A stretch of DNA of 64,000 nt from Paenilisteria riparia FSL S10-1204 (GCF_000525995.1 NZ_AODL01000013.1:1-64000); one strand, 5' to 3'; counted from the stretch's first letter, positions 20,652 to 30,995 are shown. Notes: a model not told the origin generated them from the letters alone. A program made the numbers and translations.

Positions 20652-21638
20652 TTATTTTTTTTGTAAAAATGCTTGTACTTCTTCTACCATTGCTTGATAT
20701 TTGGCTTGTTCTCCTGTTTCACTTTTCTCAAGAAGGTTCATTGTTGTTGCTGTGATAGCAAGTTTTCCATGATAAACAAAGGTGGCATTGCCGATAAGTT
20801 GCAAATGTATCGCATCTTCACTATCTTTAGTAGCTGTCACTTGCACGCGACCACCATTGTTATAAACGTTCACAGGCGTTTCCAGTGTATCATTATGAAG
20901 CAGCTTTTTCATCAGACTTGAGGCCGACATCGCCGTTCCACACGCGTTCGTGAAACCAACACCACGCTCGAACGTTCGCACATAAATCGTGTCTTCTGTA
21001 ATATTTTTCACAAAACTCACATTCACACCATCTGTAAAATAAGGATTTTCTCCATTTAAATAAGTAGAAAGTGTTTCTTGTTTGTCCGAATCCAGCACGT
21101 CCTGATCTACAAATGTAATCAAGTGCGGGTTGGGTACTGCTACCGCTGAAAAATGGAGCGTATCATCCAATGCAGGAATTACCTCATCATAAAGCCTAGA
21201 TTCAGGCCAGTTTAACGGCAAGGCTTCTGGTTCAAACAAAACAGGCGAAATTTCCACTTGATATGTCGGAATATCATTGCCAATTTCAGCAGCTTTCGAT
21301 ACGTGCAATGTTGCTTTCATCGTTTCTACAGTTGCTTCTGACACATCCTCTTTTTCTAATAAGTAACGAGCCACTGTGCGTAGCCCATTCCCGCACATTG
21401 ATGCTTCAGACCCATCTGCATTAAAAACTCGCATACGACCGATTGAGGTGCCGTCTGAGGCTTCTGAGACGAATAAAATCCCATCCGCACCACCAAGCTT
21501 CTCATCACGATTACAAATACGTTCAGCAAGCGCCGCCCGATCCGTATCTTTCCAAGTCGAAATACCATTGGTCACTTCATCAATCAGAAAAAAATCATTT
21601 TGCGAACCATGGACTTTTATAAAATCGATATGTGCCAT
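20652..21638 (-). CDS. dapF: Diaminopimelate epimerase
   Basis: Converts LL- to meso-diaminopimelate for lysine and for the peptidoglycan cross-link. The 328-aa protein has both catalytic cysteines: SMCGNGLRTVARY near residue 85 and TNACGTAMSAS near residue 230. KVHGSQNDFFLID at the N-terminus is the substrate-contact segment. GGAGGGAC supports ATG 21638 (MAHIDFIKVHG). It is followed by the PAP2 gene and preceded by ileS on the same strand. Confidence 0.93.
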   Translation of the reverse strand: MAHIDFIKVHGSQNDFFLIDEVTNGISTWKDTDRAALAERICNRDEKLGGADGILFVSEASDGTSIGRMRVFNADGSEASMCGNGLRTVARYLLEKEDVSEATVETMKATLHVSKAAEIGNDIPTYQVEISPVLFEPEALPLNWPESRLYDEVIPALDDTLHFSAVAVPNPHLITFVDQDVLDSDKQETLSTYLNGENPYFTDGVNVSFVKNITEDTIYVRTFERGVGFTNACGTAMSASSLMKKLLHNDTLETPVNVYNNGGRVQVTATKDSEDAIHLQLIGNATFVYHGKLAITATTMNLLEKSETGEQAKYQAMVEEVQAFLQKK

Positions 21639-21713
21639 ACAAGGTCCCTCCAATTCTAAAAAACATCATGAGCACGAAGGAGTTAATCCTATCATGCTCA
21701 CGCGTTTCAACTA

Positions 21714-24473
21714 TTAATAATTTTCCGTTACAATTTCCGCACAACGTTTACACAAGGTTGGATGTTTAGCATCTGTGCCAACATCTTTCTTCACAACACG
21801 ACAACGTTCGCACGTTTCACCTTCTGCAACCGTCACGGCAACTGCTACATGCTGCTCTTTCACGGCACTCTCGGGCGCCGCATCAAGACCTGCAACTAAT
21901 TCAAAGTCTGATACGATCAATAATTGCGCAAAGTCACCTTCTAGTGAGTCAAACAATTGCTTCGCCTCATCATCTGCGAATAATGTCACTTTTGCAAGCA
22001 TCGATTTACCAATTATTTTCTCATTACGCGCCTCTTCCAATGCTTTTTGGACAACATCACGAATTTGCATGAACTGATCCCATTTCCCCGTAATCACTTC
22101 TGTGCCTTGATAATGCTTCACTTCTGGCATTTCTGACAAATGCACACTCGCTTCTGCTTGATTTCCAAGATGCGACCAAACTTCGTCCGCAGTATGTGGC
22201 AAAATTGGCGCTAATAACTTCGTAAGCGTCACAACAGCTTCATAGAACACTGTTTGCATCGCACGACGATCTTTGCTATCCGCTGCTTCAATATACACAA
22301 CATCTTTCGCAAAGTCCATGTAAAACTGGCTAAGTTCTACCGTACAGAAGTTATTGATTTGGTGATATATCGCCGAAAACTCGTATTTATCATAGTTAGC
22401 ACGAACATTTTTTACTAACTCATCTAATTTGATTAGTAAATATTGATCAACTTCACGTAAATCTTCGTAAGCCACTGCATTATCAGCTGGCGTGAAATCT
22501 GCCAAGTTTCCTAGTAAGAAACGCATCGTATTACGGATTTTACGGTAAACTTCCGATACTTGTTTCAAGATATTATCACTGATACGAACGTCCGCTTGAT
22601 AATCAACAGAAGCAACCCATAAACGCACGATATCCGCGCCAAGTTGGTTAATCACTTTACCCGGAAGCATTGTGTTTCCTAGTGATTTACTCATTTTACG
22701 ACCATCACCATCTAATGCAAAACCATGACTCAACACATTACGATAGGGAGATTCGCCAGTAATTGCAACGCTTGTCGTTAAGGAAGAGTTAAACCAACCA
22801 CGGTATTGGTCAGATCCTTCCATGTAAAGATCTGCTGGACGATTCAAGTAAGGACGCGCCTCTAACACCGCTTGATGACTCGTTCCTGAATCAAACCAAA
22901 CATCCATAATATCATTTTCTTTTGTAAATTCACCATTTGGACTACCTTCATGTGTAAATCCTTCTGGTAATAAATCTTTCGCTTCTCGTTCAAACCAGAC
23001 GTCTGAACCATGTTCGCGGAACAATTCGGATACATGATGAATCGTTTCGTCTGTAATAATTGCTTCCCCGTTCTCTGCATAGAAAATCGGTAGCGGAACG
23101 CCCCATACACGTTGACGTGAGATAACCCAGTCGCCGCGATCACGAACCATGTTGAACAAACGTGTTTCGCCCCATGCAGGTGTCCAAGTTACTTTTTGTA
23201 CAGCGTCTAGCAGTTCTTGACGGAATTTGTCAATAGAAGCAAACCATTGCGCTGTAGCACGGAAAATAACAGGTTTCTTCGTACGCCAATCATGTGGATA
23301 CGAATGCGTAATGAATTCCATTTTTAGTAACGCGCCGACTTCTTCTAGTTTTTCCGTTACCATTTTGTTTGCTGTATCATAAAATACACCTTCAAATCCT
23401 GGTGCTTCTTCTGTGAAAACACCACGATCATCTAATGGAGCCAAAACTTCAAGACCATATTTTTGCCCAATAAGGAAATCGTCTTCTCCATGTCCTGGAG
23501 CTGTATGAACGGCACCTGTTCCAGCATCTGCTGTTGCATGCTCCCCGTTCATCACTAAAGAATCGCGGTCATAGAATGGGTGTTTCGTAACAACGCGATC
23601 AAGTTCAGAACCACGAACGGTTTTGATAACTTCTGCATCTTCCCAGCCTAATGTTTCGCGCAGACTGTTTAGTAAGCTTTCTGCTACGACATATTTCGAG
23701 CCATTCACATCAACAACTACGTATTCTAAATCTGGGTTCACCGTAATACCCATATTGGCAGGCATTGTCCATGGCGTTGTTGTCCAAATAACGATGTTTG
23801 TATCTGCATCTAATACGCCTTTACCATCGGTTACTTTAAAAGCGACAAAGATAGATGCGGATTTCTTATCTTGGTATTCGATTTCTGCTTCTGCTAGAGC
23901 AGACTCACTGGATGGTGACCAGTAGACAGGTTTTTTACCTTTATAAATGTAGCCTTTTTTCGCCATTTCACCAAAAACTTTGATTTGTTCTGCTTCGTAT
24001 TCTGGTTGTAGCGTGATGTATGGATTCGCCCATTCACCAGTTACGCCTAGACGTTTGAAGCCTGCGCGTTGGATATCGACTTGTTTGTAAGCATACTCTG
24101 CACATAGTTTACGAAACTGGGCAACAGTCATTTCTTTACGTTTAACGCCTTTGTTCGCTAATGCTTGTTCGATTGGCAAGCCGTGTGTATCCCAGCCAGG
24201 TACGTAGGGAGAACGGAAACCGCTCATTGATTTTTGACGAACGATGATGTCTTTGATAACTTTGTTCATCGCGTGTCCCATGTGCAATTCACCATTTGCG
24301 TATGGCGGGCCATCATGTAAGATAAATGTTGGCTTGTCTGCGTTTTTTTGTTGAATTTCATCGTAAAGGTTCATTTCTTCCCATTTTGTTTGCCATTCTG
24401 GTTCTTTGTTTGGCAGGTTACCTCGCATTGGGAATTCTGTTTTTGGCATGAGTAGTGTGTCTTTGTATTCCAT
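21714..24473 (-). CDS. ileS: Isoleucyl-tRNA synthetase
   Basis: Class I synthetase, 919 aa, charging tRNA-Ile. The HIGH-type motif appears as [16 protein letters not shown] near residue 56 and the KMSKS loop as [10 protein letters not shown] near residue 594. The connective-peptide editing domain ([13 protein letters not shown], then [12 protein letters not shown]) removes mischarged valine. The C-terminal zinc site has CERC near residue 886 and CKRC near residue 903. AAGGAG precedes the ATG. A T-box leader controls it, but about 680 bp of repeats separate the two. Confidence 0.97.
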   Translation of the reverse strand: MEYKDTLLMPKTEFPMRGNLPNKEPEWQTKWEEMNLYDEIQQKNADKPTFILHDGPPYANGELHMGHAMNKVIKDIIVRQKSMSGFRSPYVPGWDTHGLPIEQALANKGVKRKEMTVAQFRKLCAEYAYKQVDIQRAGFKRLGVTGEWANPYITLQPEYEAEQIKVFGEMAKKGYIYKGKKPVYWSPSSESALAEAEIEYQDKKSASIFVAFKVTDGKGVLDADTNIVIWTTTPWTMPANMGITVNPDLEYVVVDVNGSKYVVAESLLNSLRETLGWEDAEVIKTVRGSELDRVVTKHPFYDRDSLVMNGEHATADAGTGAVHTAPGHGEDDFLIGQKYGLEVLAPLDDRGVFTEEAPGFEGVFYDTANKMVTEKLEEVGALLKMEFITHSYPHDWRTKKPVIFRATAQWFASIDKFRQELLDAVQKVTWTPAWGETRLFNMVRDRGDWVISRQRVWGVPLPIFYAENGEAIITDETIHHVSELFREHGSDVWFEREAKDLLPEGFTHEGSPNGEFTKENDIMDVWFDSGTSHQAVLEARPYLNRPADLYMEGSDQYRGWFNSSLTTSVAITGESPYRNVLSHGFALDGDGRKMSKSLGNTMLPGKVINQLGADIVRLWVASVDYQADVRISDNILKQVSEVYRKIRNTMRFLLGNLADFTPADNAVAYEDLREVDQYLLIKLDELVKNVRANYDKYEFSAIYHQINNFCTVELSQFYMDFAKDVVYIEAADSKDRRAMQTVFYEAVVTLTKLLAPILPHTADEVWSHLGNQAEASVHLSEMPEVKHYQGTEVITGKWDQFMQIRDVVQKALEEARNEKIIGKSMLAKVTLFADDEAKQLFDSLEGDFAQLLIVSDFELVAGLDAAPESAVKEQHVAVAVTVAEGETCERCRVVKKDVGTDAKHPTLCKRCAEIVTENY

Positions 24474-24593
24474 TGGTTTTTGTCTCCTTTTTATTTAAAG
24501 ATTTTTGAAAAGTGTATTTTGTTGATTTGAATGAAATGAAACTGCCTTCCTTTTGAGGGCTTGTGATGAAAAATAATTTTTGTGCTTTTGTAG

Positions 24594-24745
24594 GTTGGCG
24601 TCATGTTCAGCGCCTCCGGATCCAGCTTCACACGCCAGCCCTTCGAAGCTTTCACAGCCTCCGCAAAAACCAAAAGAGGGTTTTTACTACGTCTGCTCCA
24701 AGCTCTGTCAGGGCTAAACGGGCGTGTTCAGCTTTTCGTGGGATC
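24594..24745 (-). repeat. Family B repeat, copy R1 (nearest ileS)
   Basis: Diverged copy of the zwf-linked repeat in reverse orientation. The central hairpin reads AAAAACC-CTCTTTT-GGTTTTT on the minus strand (24665-24685), so the stem differs from S1 but still pairs. It keeps GCTGAACACGCCCGTTTAGC and a tail GGCG/CGCC hairpin. With about 70 bp to its left it belongs to a larger direct duplication, offset 277 bp to copy R2 (24529 versus 24806). Confidence 0.8.
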
Positions 24746-24872
24746 CAGCTTTGTTGTGGTTCTTGCGAAGCGTATTTTGCTGAGTTAGAACCTCAATATG
24801 CAGTTGAATGAAATGAAACTGCCTTCCTTTTAAAGGCTTTGTGCTGATAAACAATGTTTATGCTTTTGGAGG

Positions 24873-25018
24873 TTGGCGTCATGTTCAGCGACTTCGGATC
24901 CAGCTTCACACGCCAGCCCTTCGGAAACTTCACGCCCTCCGAAAAAGTCAAAAGAGGACTTTTCCTGCGACCGCTCCAGTTTCTGTCAGGGCTAAACGGG
25001 CGTGTTCAGCTTTTCGTG
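24873..25018 (-). repeat. Family B repeat, copy R2
   Basis: Middle copy. The central stem is AAAAGTC-CTCTTTT-GACTTTT on the minus strand (24943-24963). It shares long blocks with R1 (for example the GTTGGCGTCATGTTCAGCG block and AAACGGGCGTGTTCAGC) and joins copy R3 at GGATCC. Confidence 0.8.
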
Positions 25019-25139
25019 GGATCCAGCTTCACGGGCTAGCTCCTCGAAAACTTCACGCCCTCCAAAAAAGTCAAAAGAGGACTTTTTTTGCGGCCGCTCC
25101 AGTTTTTTTCGGAGCTGGACGAGCCCGTTCAGCTTTTCG
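25019..25139 (-). repeat. Family B repeat, copy R3 (next to T-box terminator)
   Basis: Almost identical over about 120 bp to S1 after zwf, in opposite orientation. It shares the GCTGAACGGGCTCGT head, the GCTCC/GGAGC hairpin, GGAGCGGCCGC, and the GGGCGTGAAGTTTTCGAGG block. The main difference from S1 is the central hairpin, here AAAAAAGTC-CTCTTTT-GACTTTTTT (25064-25088). It starts 8-10 bp after the T-box terminator T-tract. Confidence 0.85.
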
Positions 25140-25147
25140 TTTTCCAA

Positions 25148-25398
25148 AACAAAAAACCCATCCCCTAAAAAAGGGACGAGTTTATTTATCGCGGTACCAC
25201 CCTTGTTGACATTGATTTTGTATCTTTGCCCACTTCGTTCCATCGTTAACGCCGACGTACGCTGTTTCTTAGTTAGCCATGTTCTGGCTGTTCGGAAAAA
25301 GAGCTTCAGAGTGATTTCTAATGTTCCATTCTATTGCTGTGCTTACACCGGCCACAACTCGCTTAAAAAATAGAATTTGGGTGGAACTTGTACTTGTC
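25148..25398 (-). promoter_or_regulatory. T-box riboswitch leader of ileS
   Basis: The 14-15 nt T-box signature AAGGGTGGTACCGCG is on the minus strand at 25190-25204. It is followed by a terminator (CTCGTCCC...GGGGATGGG then TTTTTT, 25148-25182). A long stem I begins GTTCCA...TTCTATT and closes AATAGAA...TGGAAC. The likely specifier loop AUUAGAAAUCA contains AUC (25313-25315), an isoleucine codon. Uncharged tRNA-Ile should favour antitermination and ileS expression. A TATAAT at 25402-25407 overlapping the divIVA stop is a candidate -10, but the 5' end is uncertain. Confidence 0.88.
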
Positions 25399-25402
25399 TC
25401 TA

Positions 25403-25939
25403 TTATAGCTTCTCGATATTTAGTTCTTCTTCTACTTTCACTGGGTCAGCAGATTTTAATTCCGTCGCGTCAACTTCATATTCCATTAGCTGTTGCCAAT
25501 CATCACTCTTAATCAAATCCATTTGCGTCTCTACTAGCAGGCGTAAACGTTCTCTGAAAACTTTCGATTGACGTTTCAAATCTTCAATTTCAATCGCGAT
25601 TTTACGTGCTTTCGATAAGGAATCGCTTAAAATACGGTCTGCATCTTTCTCTGCTTCGCGTACGATTAGCTTCGCTTCTTTGTCTGCATTATCAATCACC
25701 TGGTTTGCCGCTTCTTGCGCAACTATGAGCGATTTGTTCAGCGTCTCTTCAATGTTTGTGAAATGCCCTAGACGATCGTCTCTGGAAGATAGTGTCTCCT
25801 CTAAGCGTTTCTTCTCTTTAATGAGTTGTTCATAATCTTTAATAATCTGATCGAGGAATTCGTTCACCTCGTCCTCTTCATAACCTCTAAAACCACGGCT
25901 AAACTCTTTATTATGTATATCCAGCGGTGATAATGGCAT
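25403..25939 (-). CDS. divIVA: Cell-division/polarity protein DivIVA
   Basis: Membrane-curvature-sensing coiled-coil scaffold at poles and septa, about 178 aa. The N-terminus MPLSPLDIHNKEFSRGFRGY is the lipid-binding domain with conserved F and R residues. Long heptad-repeat coiled coil follows (about residues 30-145). GGAGGTG supports ATG 25939. It is downstream of ylmH on the same strand and probably shares its promoter. Confidence 0.94.
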   Translation of the reverse strand: MPLSPLDIHNKEFSRGFRGYEEDEVNEFLDQIIKDYEQLIKEKKRLEETLSSRDDRLGHFTNIEETLNKSLIVAQEAANQVIDNADKEAKLIVREAEKDADRILSDSLSKARKIAIEIEDLKRQSKVFRERLRLLVETQMDLIKSDDWQQLMEYEVDATELKSADPVKVEEELNIEKL

Positions 25940-26082
25940 GTTCAACACCTCCATATGGTCAAAGCCTAAGCAAATTCTAGGCTAGCCCTTCTATTATACC
26001 ATAAATTTTGATATATACCTGTCTACTACTATAATAAAATTCCAGCTTTCTCGCAAGTATTTTCGTCTTAAAAGTATAAAAA

Positions 26083-26859
26083 TTACTTTAGATGGCCGAT
26101 TTCGATGCGAATCTTGTCTTTTTTTGTGTGTCCATTGATTTCACCAAGTTTCACACGGCCAAATCCACGAACGGAAATAATATCTTTTTCCTCACATTCA
26201 AAATCTGGATTTTCTACCGTTTTCCAGTTAACTTTCACTAACTTAGCTTGAACGAGTTGTTTTGCTTTTTGGCGAGAAATGTTATGCGCGGTTGCTACAA
26301 CAAGGTCTAAACGCAAACTAGTAATCGTCGTGCTGGTGAACTCCCAGTCCAAATGAACAGGCAGAGAATCGATTAACGGTATTTCTTCCAACATGACATT
26401 CACTTTCCCTATTTTATCAAGTTGCAAACTAACATAGTCTTTCATTTCTGCCATTACAAAAAACTGCCATAATTCGGCTTGTGTCAAAATATCGCCAAAA
26501 ATATCGCGCTTCATTCCTAGCGACATCATCGTGCCCAGAATTTTCTGGTGTGTTAGCGTCGTAAACTTCACCGGATAGCGAATATCGAATAGCGTAATAT
26601 TAAAATCGGCATCCGTTGGCTCATAATAGTCAGGATAAATAAGCGCCCGTCTGCGTTCTGCATGGTTCACACCACCCCAGAATTTCACTTTTACATGCTC
26701 GTAACCACCAACAACCGTCTCCAAAATATAGCGTTGCCGCGGATCCATAAAGTCTGTTAAATGCGGCGTATACTGATCTTCGACTTGCACAATCCATTCC
26801 AAGGTAGCATCAATAAACGCATGTTCTTCTGCTCTAAAATGTTGATAAATTCCTTCCAT
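26083..26859 (-). CDS. ylmH: YlmH S4-domain RNA-binding protein
   Basis: Cytosolic 258-aa protein of the YlmH family. The last 75 residues form an S4 RNA-binding domain: LRLDLVVATAHNISRQKAKQLVQAKLVKVNWK, then VRGFGRVKLGEI. The larger N-terminal part resembles the YlmH domain near FWGGVNHAERRRALIYPDYY. The B. subtilis relative acts in ribosome-associated quality control; I infer the same here. An extended -10 (TGCTATAAT, 26898-26906) lies 40 bp upstream and GGGAGTAAGGG precedes the ATG. It is co-directional with divIVA. Confidence 0.9.
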   Translation of the reverse strand: MEGIYQHFRAEEHAFIDATLEWIVQVEDQYTPHLTDFMDPRQRYILETVVGGYEHVKVKFWGGVNHAERRRALIYPDYYEPTDADFNITLFDIRYPVKFTTLTHQKILGTMMSLGMKRDIFGDILTQAELWQFFVMAEMKDYVSLQLDKIGKVNVMLEEIPLIDSLPVHLDWEFTSTTITSLRLDLVVATAHNISRQKAKQLVQAKLVKVNWKTVENPDFECEEKDIISVRGFGRVKLGEINGHTKKDKIRIEIGHLK

Positions 26860-26931
26860 AAGCCCTTACTCCCTTTAAGTTAACTAGTTCTTGCACTATT
26901 ATAGCATGGCTTCCCAGCTTTTAATACCACT

Positions 26932-26986
26932 AAAAAATACCGAAGACAAATCTATCTGCCAAAACAGATAAGCTTCATTTCGGTAT
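26932..26986 (-). terminator. Terminator after ylmG
   Basis: ATACCGAA and TTCGGTAT outer arms with inner TATCTG/CAGATA pairing, followed on the minus strand by TTTTTT. It ends the ftsA-ftsZ-ylmE-sepF-ylmG transcript before the ylmH promoter. Confidence 0.75.
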
Positions 26987-26992
26987 CCTTAT

Positions 26993-27280
26993 TTACACAA
27001 TAATCGGCAGTATATAATTATATACTAAGTACTGTAAACCAAACGTTGCCATTCGAATTGCAAAAAAGGCAATGATTGGCGATAAGTCAAGCACTCCACC
27101 AATCGGCGGAATAATTCTTCGGAACGGTGCTAAAACAGGCTCACAAATCTTGGACAAAAAGCGACCAAATGCTGTTTCATACGCGCCTGGAAACCATGAC
27201 ATCAAAATATAAACGAACAGTACATACGGGAAGTAATCTAATACGACGAAAACGTAATGTGCAATTTGATATGCTAAAAT
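26993..27280 (-). CDS. ylmG: YlmG/YggT-family membrane protein
   Basis: Small membrane protein of the YggT family encoded beside sepF. Two hydrophobic helices are visible. The conserved core is LMSWFPGAYETAFGRFLSKICEP and FRRIIPPIGGVLDLSPIIA. The first ATG in frame (27205) would delete the first helix. The frame is open upstream as ILAYQIAHYVFVVLDYFPYVLFVY, and six bases after GAGGTG it meets ATT (27280-27278). This gives 95 aa, near the family length. ATT is a rare start codon, so either it is used or a base is misread. Confidence 0.8.
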   Translation of the reverse strand: MLAYQIAHYVFVVLDYFPYVLFVYILMSWFPGAYETAFGRFLSKICEPVLAPFRRIIPPIGGVLDLSPIIAFFAIRMATFGLQYLVYNYILPIIV

Positions 27281-27294
27281 GTGTTACACCTCAT

Positions 27295-27789
27295 TTACAT
27301 AAAATCTTGTTCTTCCAACATTTCCGAAATCGCGCCATCCACTTCGACGTTCTCCGGTGTACAAAGGAAAATGTTATTACCAATGCGTTGGATATCTCCA
27401 CCTAAAGCATACACTGTTCCACTTAAAAAGTCTACAATACGGATAGCCTGATCATGACTAATACGCTGTAAATTAACAACGACCGTCTTATACTCCTTCA
27501 AAAAGTCCGAAAGTTCTTGTGCTTCTGCGTAAACACGCGGTTCTACTAATACCATTTGACTTGAAAACTGCGCGCCATTCATACTTACAACTTTTTGCTC
27601 ATCTACCGCATCATTTTGATTTGTAAAATAATTTTTAGTCGTTGTTTTTTTCATCTTTTTCTCAGCGGGGACTTCACGAATGTACTGCTGTTGTTGTTTT
27701 GGTTCAACAGGTTGTTGTGTTTCTTCGTAATATTCATCGCCTTCCTCGTCTAAGAAAAAATAAGATTTAAATTTATCTTTTAATCCCAT
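27295..27789 (-). CDS. sepF: Cell-division protein SepF
   Basis: FtsZ-binding septum protein, 164 aa. [13 protein letters not shown] at the N-terminus is the amphipathic membrane-anchoring helix. An acidic, Gln-rich linker follows (about residues 14-75). The C-terminal DUF552 dimer/ring domain carries [22 protein letters not shown] and [21 protein letters not shown]. It lies in the usual place after ylmE. Confidence 0.95.
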   Translation of the reverse strand: MGLKDKFKSYFFLDEEGDEYYEETQQPVEPKQQQQYIREVPAEKKMKKTTTKNYFTNQNDAVDEQKVVSMNGAQFSSQMVLVEPRVYAEAQELSDFLKEYKTVVVNLQRISHDQAIRIVDFLSGTVYALGGDIQRIGNNIFLCTPENVEVDGAISEMLEEQDFM

Positions 27790-27808
27790 CTGATTTACAC
27801 CTCCACAT

Positions 27809-28486
27809 TTAGTTTTCCTCTACTAAAGCTCTACCTACTCTGATAAATGTTGCGCCGTCTTCTACTGCAGTTTCGAAATCATTCGTCATTCCCATCGATA
27901 ACTCGCGACACGGAACGTTTGTGATTCCAAGTTTCTCTATTTCTAGTTGCAATGCTTTCAATCCTTGAAAAACGTGATGCAAAGTCTGTTCATCATCGGT
28001 GTTTGGAGCCATCGTCATTAATCCAACAATTTCGACATGCTGGTAGTTTTGTGATTGGACAAAAGCCAGCGCTTCTTCTGCGCTAAAACCATGCTTTGTC
28101 TCTTCTTCTGAAATATTGACTTGTAAAAAACAAGCCACTTTTTCTGTTGCTCGCTTTTCAATCTCATCGGCTAGCGATTTGCGATCCAATGAGTGTAAAA
28201 AGCTTGTATGTGGAAGGATGGCTCGGACTTTTCGTGTTTGCAGCGAACCAATAAAATGCCAAACAATATCAGTCTTATCTGCCAATGCTGCCACTTTTTC
28301 AGTAAAAACATCGGCACGATTTTCACCAAAATGGCGAACGCCTAAATCATATAGCTTTTTCATTGCCGCCACATCGACCGTTTTAGTTACGGCAACAAGA
28401 TGGACATCACTTCTTTCCCGTCCGCTTGCTTTTGCTGCTTTGGCAATCCTTGTTTCGATTTTTTGCAAATTGTCGTTATAGCTCAT
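27809..28486 (-). CDS. ylmE: YggS-family PLP-binding protein (YlmE)
   Basis: Pyridoxal-phosphate-binding fold-III protein, 225 aa, used for PLP and amino-acid homeostasis, not known as an enzyme. The PLP lysine is in [10 protein letters not shown] near residue 35. [24 protein letters not shown] and [14 protein letters not shown] are family signatures, the last binding phosphate. It is placed between ftsZ and sepF, as in other Firmicutes. Confidence 0.94.
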   Translation of the reverse strand: MSYNDNLQKIETRIAKAAKASGRERSDVHLVAVTKTVDVAAMKKLYDLGVRHFGENRADVFTEKVAALADKTDIVWHFIGSLQTRKVRAILPHTSFLHSLDRKSLADEIEKRATEKVACFLQVNISEEETKHGFSAEEALAFVQSQNYQHVEIVGLMTMAPNTDDEQTLHHVFQGLKALQLEIEKLGITNVPCRELSMGMTNDFETAVEDGATFIRVGRALVEEN

Positions 28487-28516
28487 CTCATATCACCTAA
28501 TTTTAAATAGTCTTTT

Positions 28517-29671
28517 TTAGTTGCGACGGTTGCGATTACGGATGAATGCTGGTACGTCAACATCTAAGTTCTGGCGTGGTTCTTCTACATGTTGCGGTTG
28601 GTTTGGTTGCTCATCTTGGGCTGGCGCTGCATCTTCTTTTACTGCGTAACCCGGACGATTCACTTGGATGGCTGGGTTAGGACGACTTTGCGGTTGCGCT
28701 TTTTGTTTCGCTTGAGCCGCTTCGTCAAAACCTGTTGCAATGACTGTCACAATTAGCTCATCTTGCAGTTCATCATTGATAACAGAACCGAAAATCATGT
28801 TTACATCTTCGTCTGACGCGGAAGACACGATTTCTGCTGCTTCTTGAACTTCATAGAGACTCAAATTAGAACCGCCAGTAATGTTCATCAAAACACCTTT
28901 CGCACCGTCAATCGATGTCTCTAGTAGTGGAGATGAAATCGCTTTTTTAGCTGCATCTGCGGCTCGATTTTCACCTGTTCCAATACCAATTCCCATCAAG
29001 GCAGAGCCTCTGTTCGTCATAATTGTTTTCACATCAGCGAAATCTAAGTTGATTAAACCAGGAACAGCAATTAAGTCAGATATACCCTGAACCCCTTGAC
29101 GTAAAACATTATCGGCTTCACGGAAAGCTTCTAACATCGGCGTATTTTTATCTACGATTTGTAGTAAACGATCATTTGGAATCACGATTAATGTATCCAC
29201 CGCTTCCTTCATTGCTTCCGTACCAATAGCGGCTTGTTTCGTACGTTTCGGTCCTTCAAAACCAAATGGCCGTGTAACAACACCTACTGTTAATGCGCCC
29301 ATTTCTTTTGCAATCGTAGCAATCACTGGGGCAGCACCCGTGCCAGTTCCGCCACCCATACCAGCTGTAACGAATACCATATCGGCACCTTTTAACGCTT
29401 CTTCAATCATTTCGCGACTTTCCTCAGCAGCTTTTTTTCCAATTTCAGGAACAGCGCCAGCGCCTAATCCGCGTGTTAATTTCGTACCAATTTGTAAATG
29501 AACTTCGGCTTTGGATAGATTTAAAGCTTGTGCATCCGTATTGACTGCAATAAAATCAACACCTTGGACACCATGCTCAATCATTCGGTTAACAGCATTA
29601 TTTCCGCCACCACCGACACCAATTACTTTAATCGTTGCTAAACTTTCTGCACTCGTGTCAAACTCTAACAT
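28517..29671 (-). CDS. ftsZ: Cell-division GTPase FtsZ
   Basis: Tubulin-like protein forming the Z-ring, 384 aa. The N-terminal [15 protein letters not shown] and the tubulin signature [13 protein letters not shown] near residue 104 bind GTP; the T7-loop residues [11 protein letters not shown] complete the hydrolysis site at the dimer interface. The linker near residues 320-370 is variable, and the tail [15 protein letters not shown] is the conserved peptide that binds FtsA and SepF. AGGAGG precedes the ATG. Confidence 0.97.
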   Translation of the reverse strand: MLEFDTSAESLATIKVIGVGGGGNNAVNRMIEHGVQGVDFIAVNTDAQALNLSKAEVHLQIGTKLTRGLGAGAVPEIGKKAAEESREMIEEALKGADMVFVTAGMGGGTGTGAAPVIATIAKEMGALTVGVVTRPFGFEGPKRTKQAAIGTEAMKEAVDTLIVIPNDRLLQIVDKNTPMLEAFREADNVLRQGVQGISDLIAVPGLINLDFADVKTIMTNRGSALMGIGIGTGENRAADAAKKAISSPLLETSIDGAKGVLMNITGGSNLSLYEVQEAAEIVSSASDEDVNMIFGSVINDELQDELIVTVIATGFDEAAQAKQKAQPQSRPNPAIQVNRPGYAVKEDAAPAQDEQPNQPQHVEEPRQNLDVDVPAFIRNRNRRN

Positions 29672-29722
29672 ATTTTTTGCCTCCTAATTTTACCTTAATT
29701 ACCGAAAAACACTTGTTTCTAA

Positions 29723-30995
29723 TCAAAAAACGCACCGAAGAAATTTTTTCATTTTTTGTGGTAACTTTTTCTTCTTCCGTTTTCTTAGGTTTTTGCTTTG
29801 GTTTCTGGTTGTAACTGTCTTCTGCAATCGGTTCTTCTGGAGCCGTGCCTAGGCTTCTGCCTTCTTTTTCGGCGGTTTGGTAGGCGTGTTTAATCAAGCC
29901 AACTGCCGTCGTAAAACTTGGTTCACGAACACCGATATAATCTGGAATTGCCAACCTTACATGGGCTTGAAAAACTTTGCCAGCAAGATCAATTGCACCT
30001 GGAATAGCCATGGAACCACCAGTTAACACATAGCCTCCTGGAAGGTGTGATTTACCAATACGATTCAATTCTTCTATCGTTAACATGAAGATTTCTTCCA
30101 TGCGTGCCTCTACGATATCGGCAACTTCAAGTTGCGTGAAATGCTGTTGTTGGTCGCTGCCGATAACATCAATGCCAAATGCGACATCCGAAGAAGCATC
30201 GTCATAAAAAGCATAACCATGTTCTAATTTTACTTTTTCAGCAGTTGCTGTAGAGGTATTTAAACCAAGCGATAAATCTTTTGTGACATGATCACCACCG
30301 ACTGGCAACACAGTCGTATACGTTAGCTTGCCTTGTTCAAAGACACTGATGGTTGTCGTTCCGGCGCCAATGTTAACGAGTGCTGTACCAAATTCTTTAT
30401 CGTCTTCTGTCAGTGAAATAGAGCCCTCTGCAAGTGGTTGGAGTACGATATCGGTAATTTCTAAACCCGCACGTTCTACGCAACGAAGCGTATTATGTAA
30501 GATTGTTTTTGAACCGGTAATCAATGTTCCTTCCATTTCAAGGCGCACACCTCGCATGCCTCTTGGGTCTGTCACTCCCTCTAAACCATCCACAACGTAT
30601 TGTTCTGGAATAATACTTATGATTTCTCGTTCTGGTGATAATGGCACAACTTGCGCCGCATCCATGACATTCCAGACATCTTCGTCAGTAATATCACGAT
30701 TTTCGCTACTCACCGCAACAATCCCTTGGCAAGTTTCTAACTGCACTTGGCTGGAAACAATTCCTACAATAACTTGCGAAATATGTACTCCTACCATTCG
30801 TTCTGCTTGTTCGATTGCTTTCTTAATTGAATCCACTGTCTTATCAATGTCAATAATGACGCCACGTTTCACACCTTGTGACAGGACGTTTCCCACACCG
30901 ATAATATTGAGTCTGTCGTTGGCCATCTCAGCAATAATTACTTTTACAGACGATGTTCCAATGTCTAAGCTTACAAAAATCTCGTTTTCTTCCAC
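29723..30995 (-). CDS. ftsA: Cell-division protein FtsA, C-terminal frame disturbed
   Basis: Actin-like ATPase tethering FtsZ to the membrane. It opens EIFVSLDIGTSSVKVII (phosphate-1 loop); LVNIGAGTTTISVFEQG and GYVLTGGSMAIPG complete the nucleotide site. The start is GTG at 30995, seven bases after AAGGAGGTG. As read, the frame runs to 29658 and overlaps ftsZ with an atypical basic tail. Removing one A in the A-runs (complement of 29744-29757) restores a tail KMKKFLRCVF and a stop at 29723, an amphipathic membrane helix as expected for FtsA. A sequencing insertion is likely. Confidence 0.88.

Noticed and set aside
24841-25209. A 122-codon open frame through copies R2 and R3, with similar shorter frames over R1
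   Set aside because: It follows the repeat units, has no ribosome site, and reads opposite to ileS; the frame is a by-product of the repeated, GC-richer sequence.
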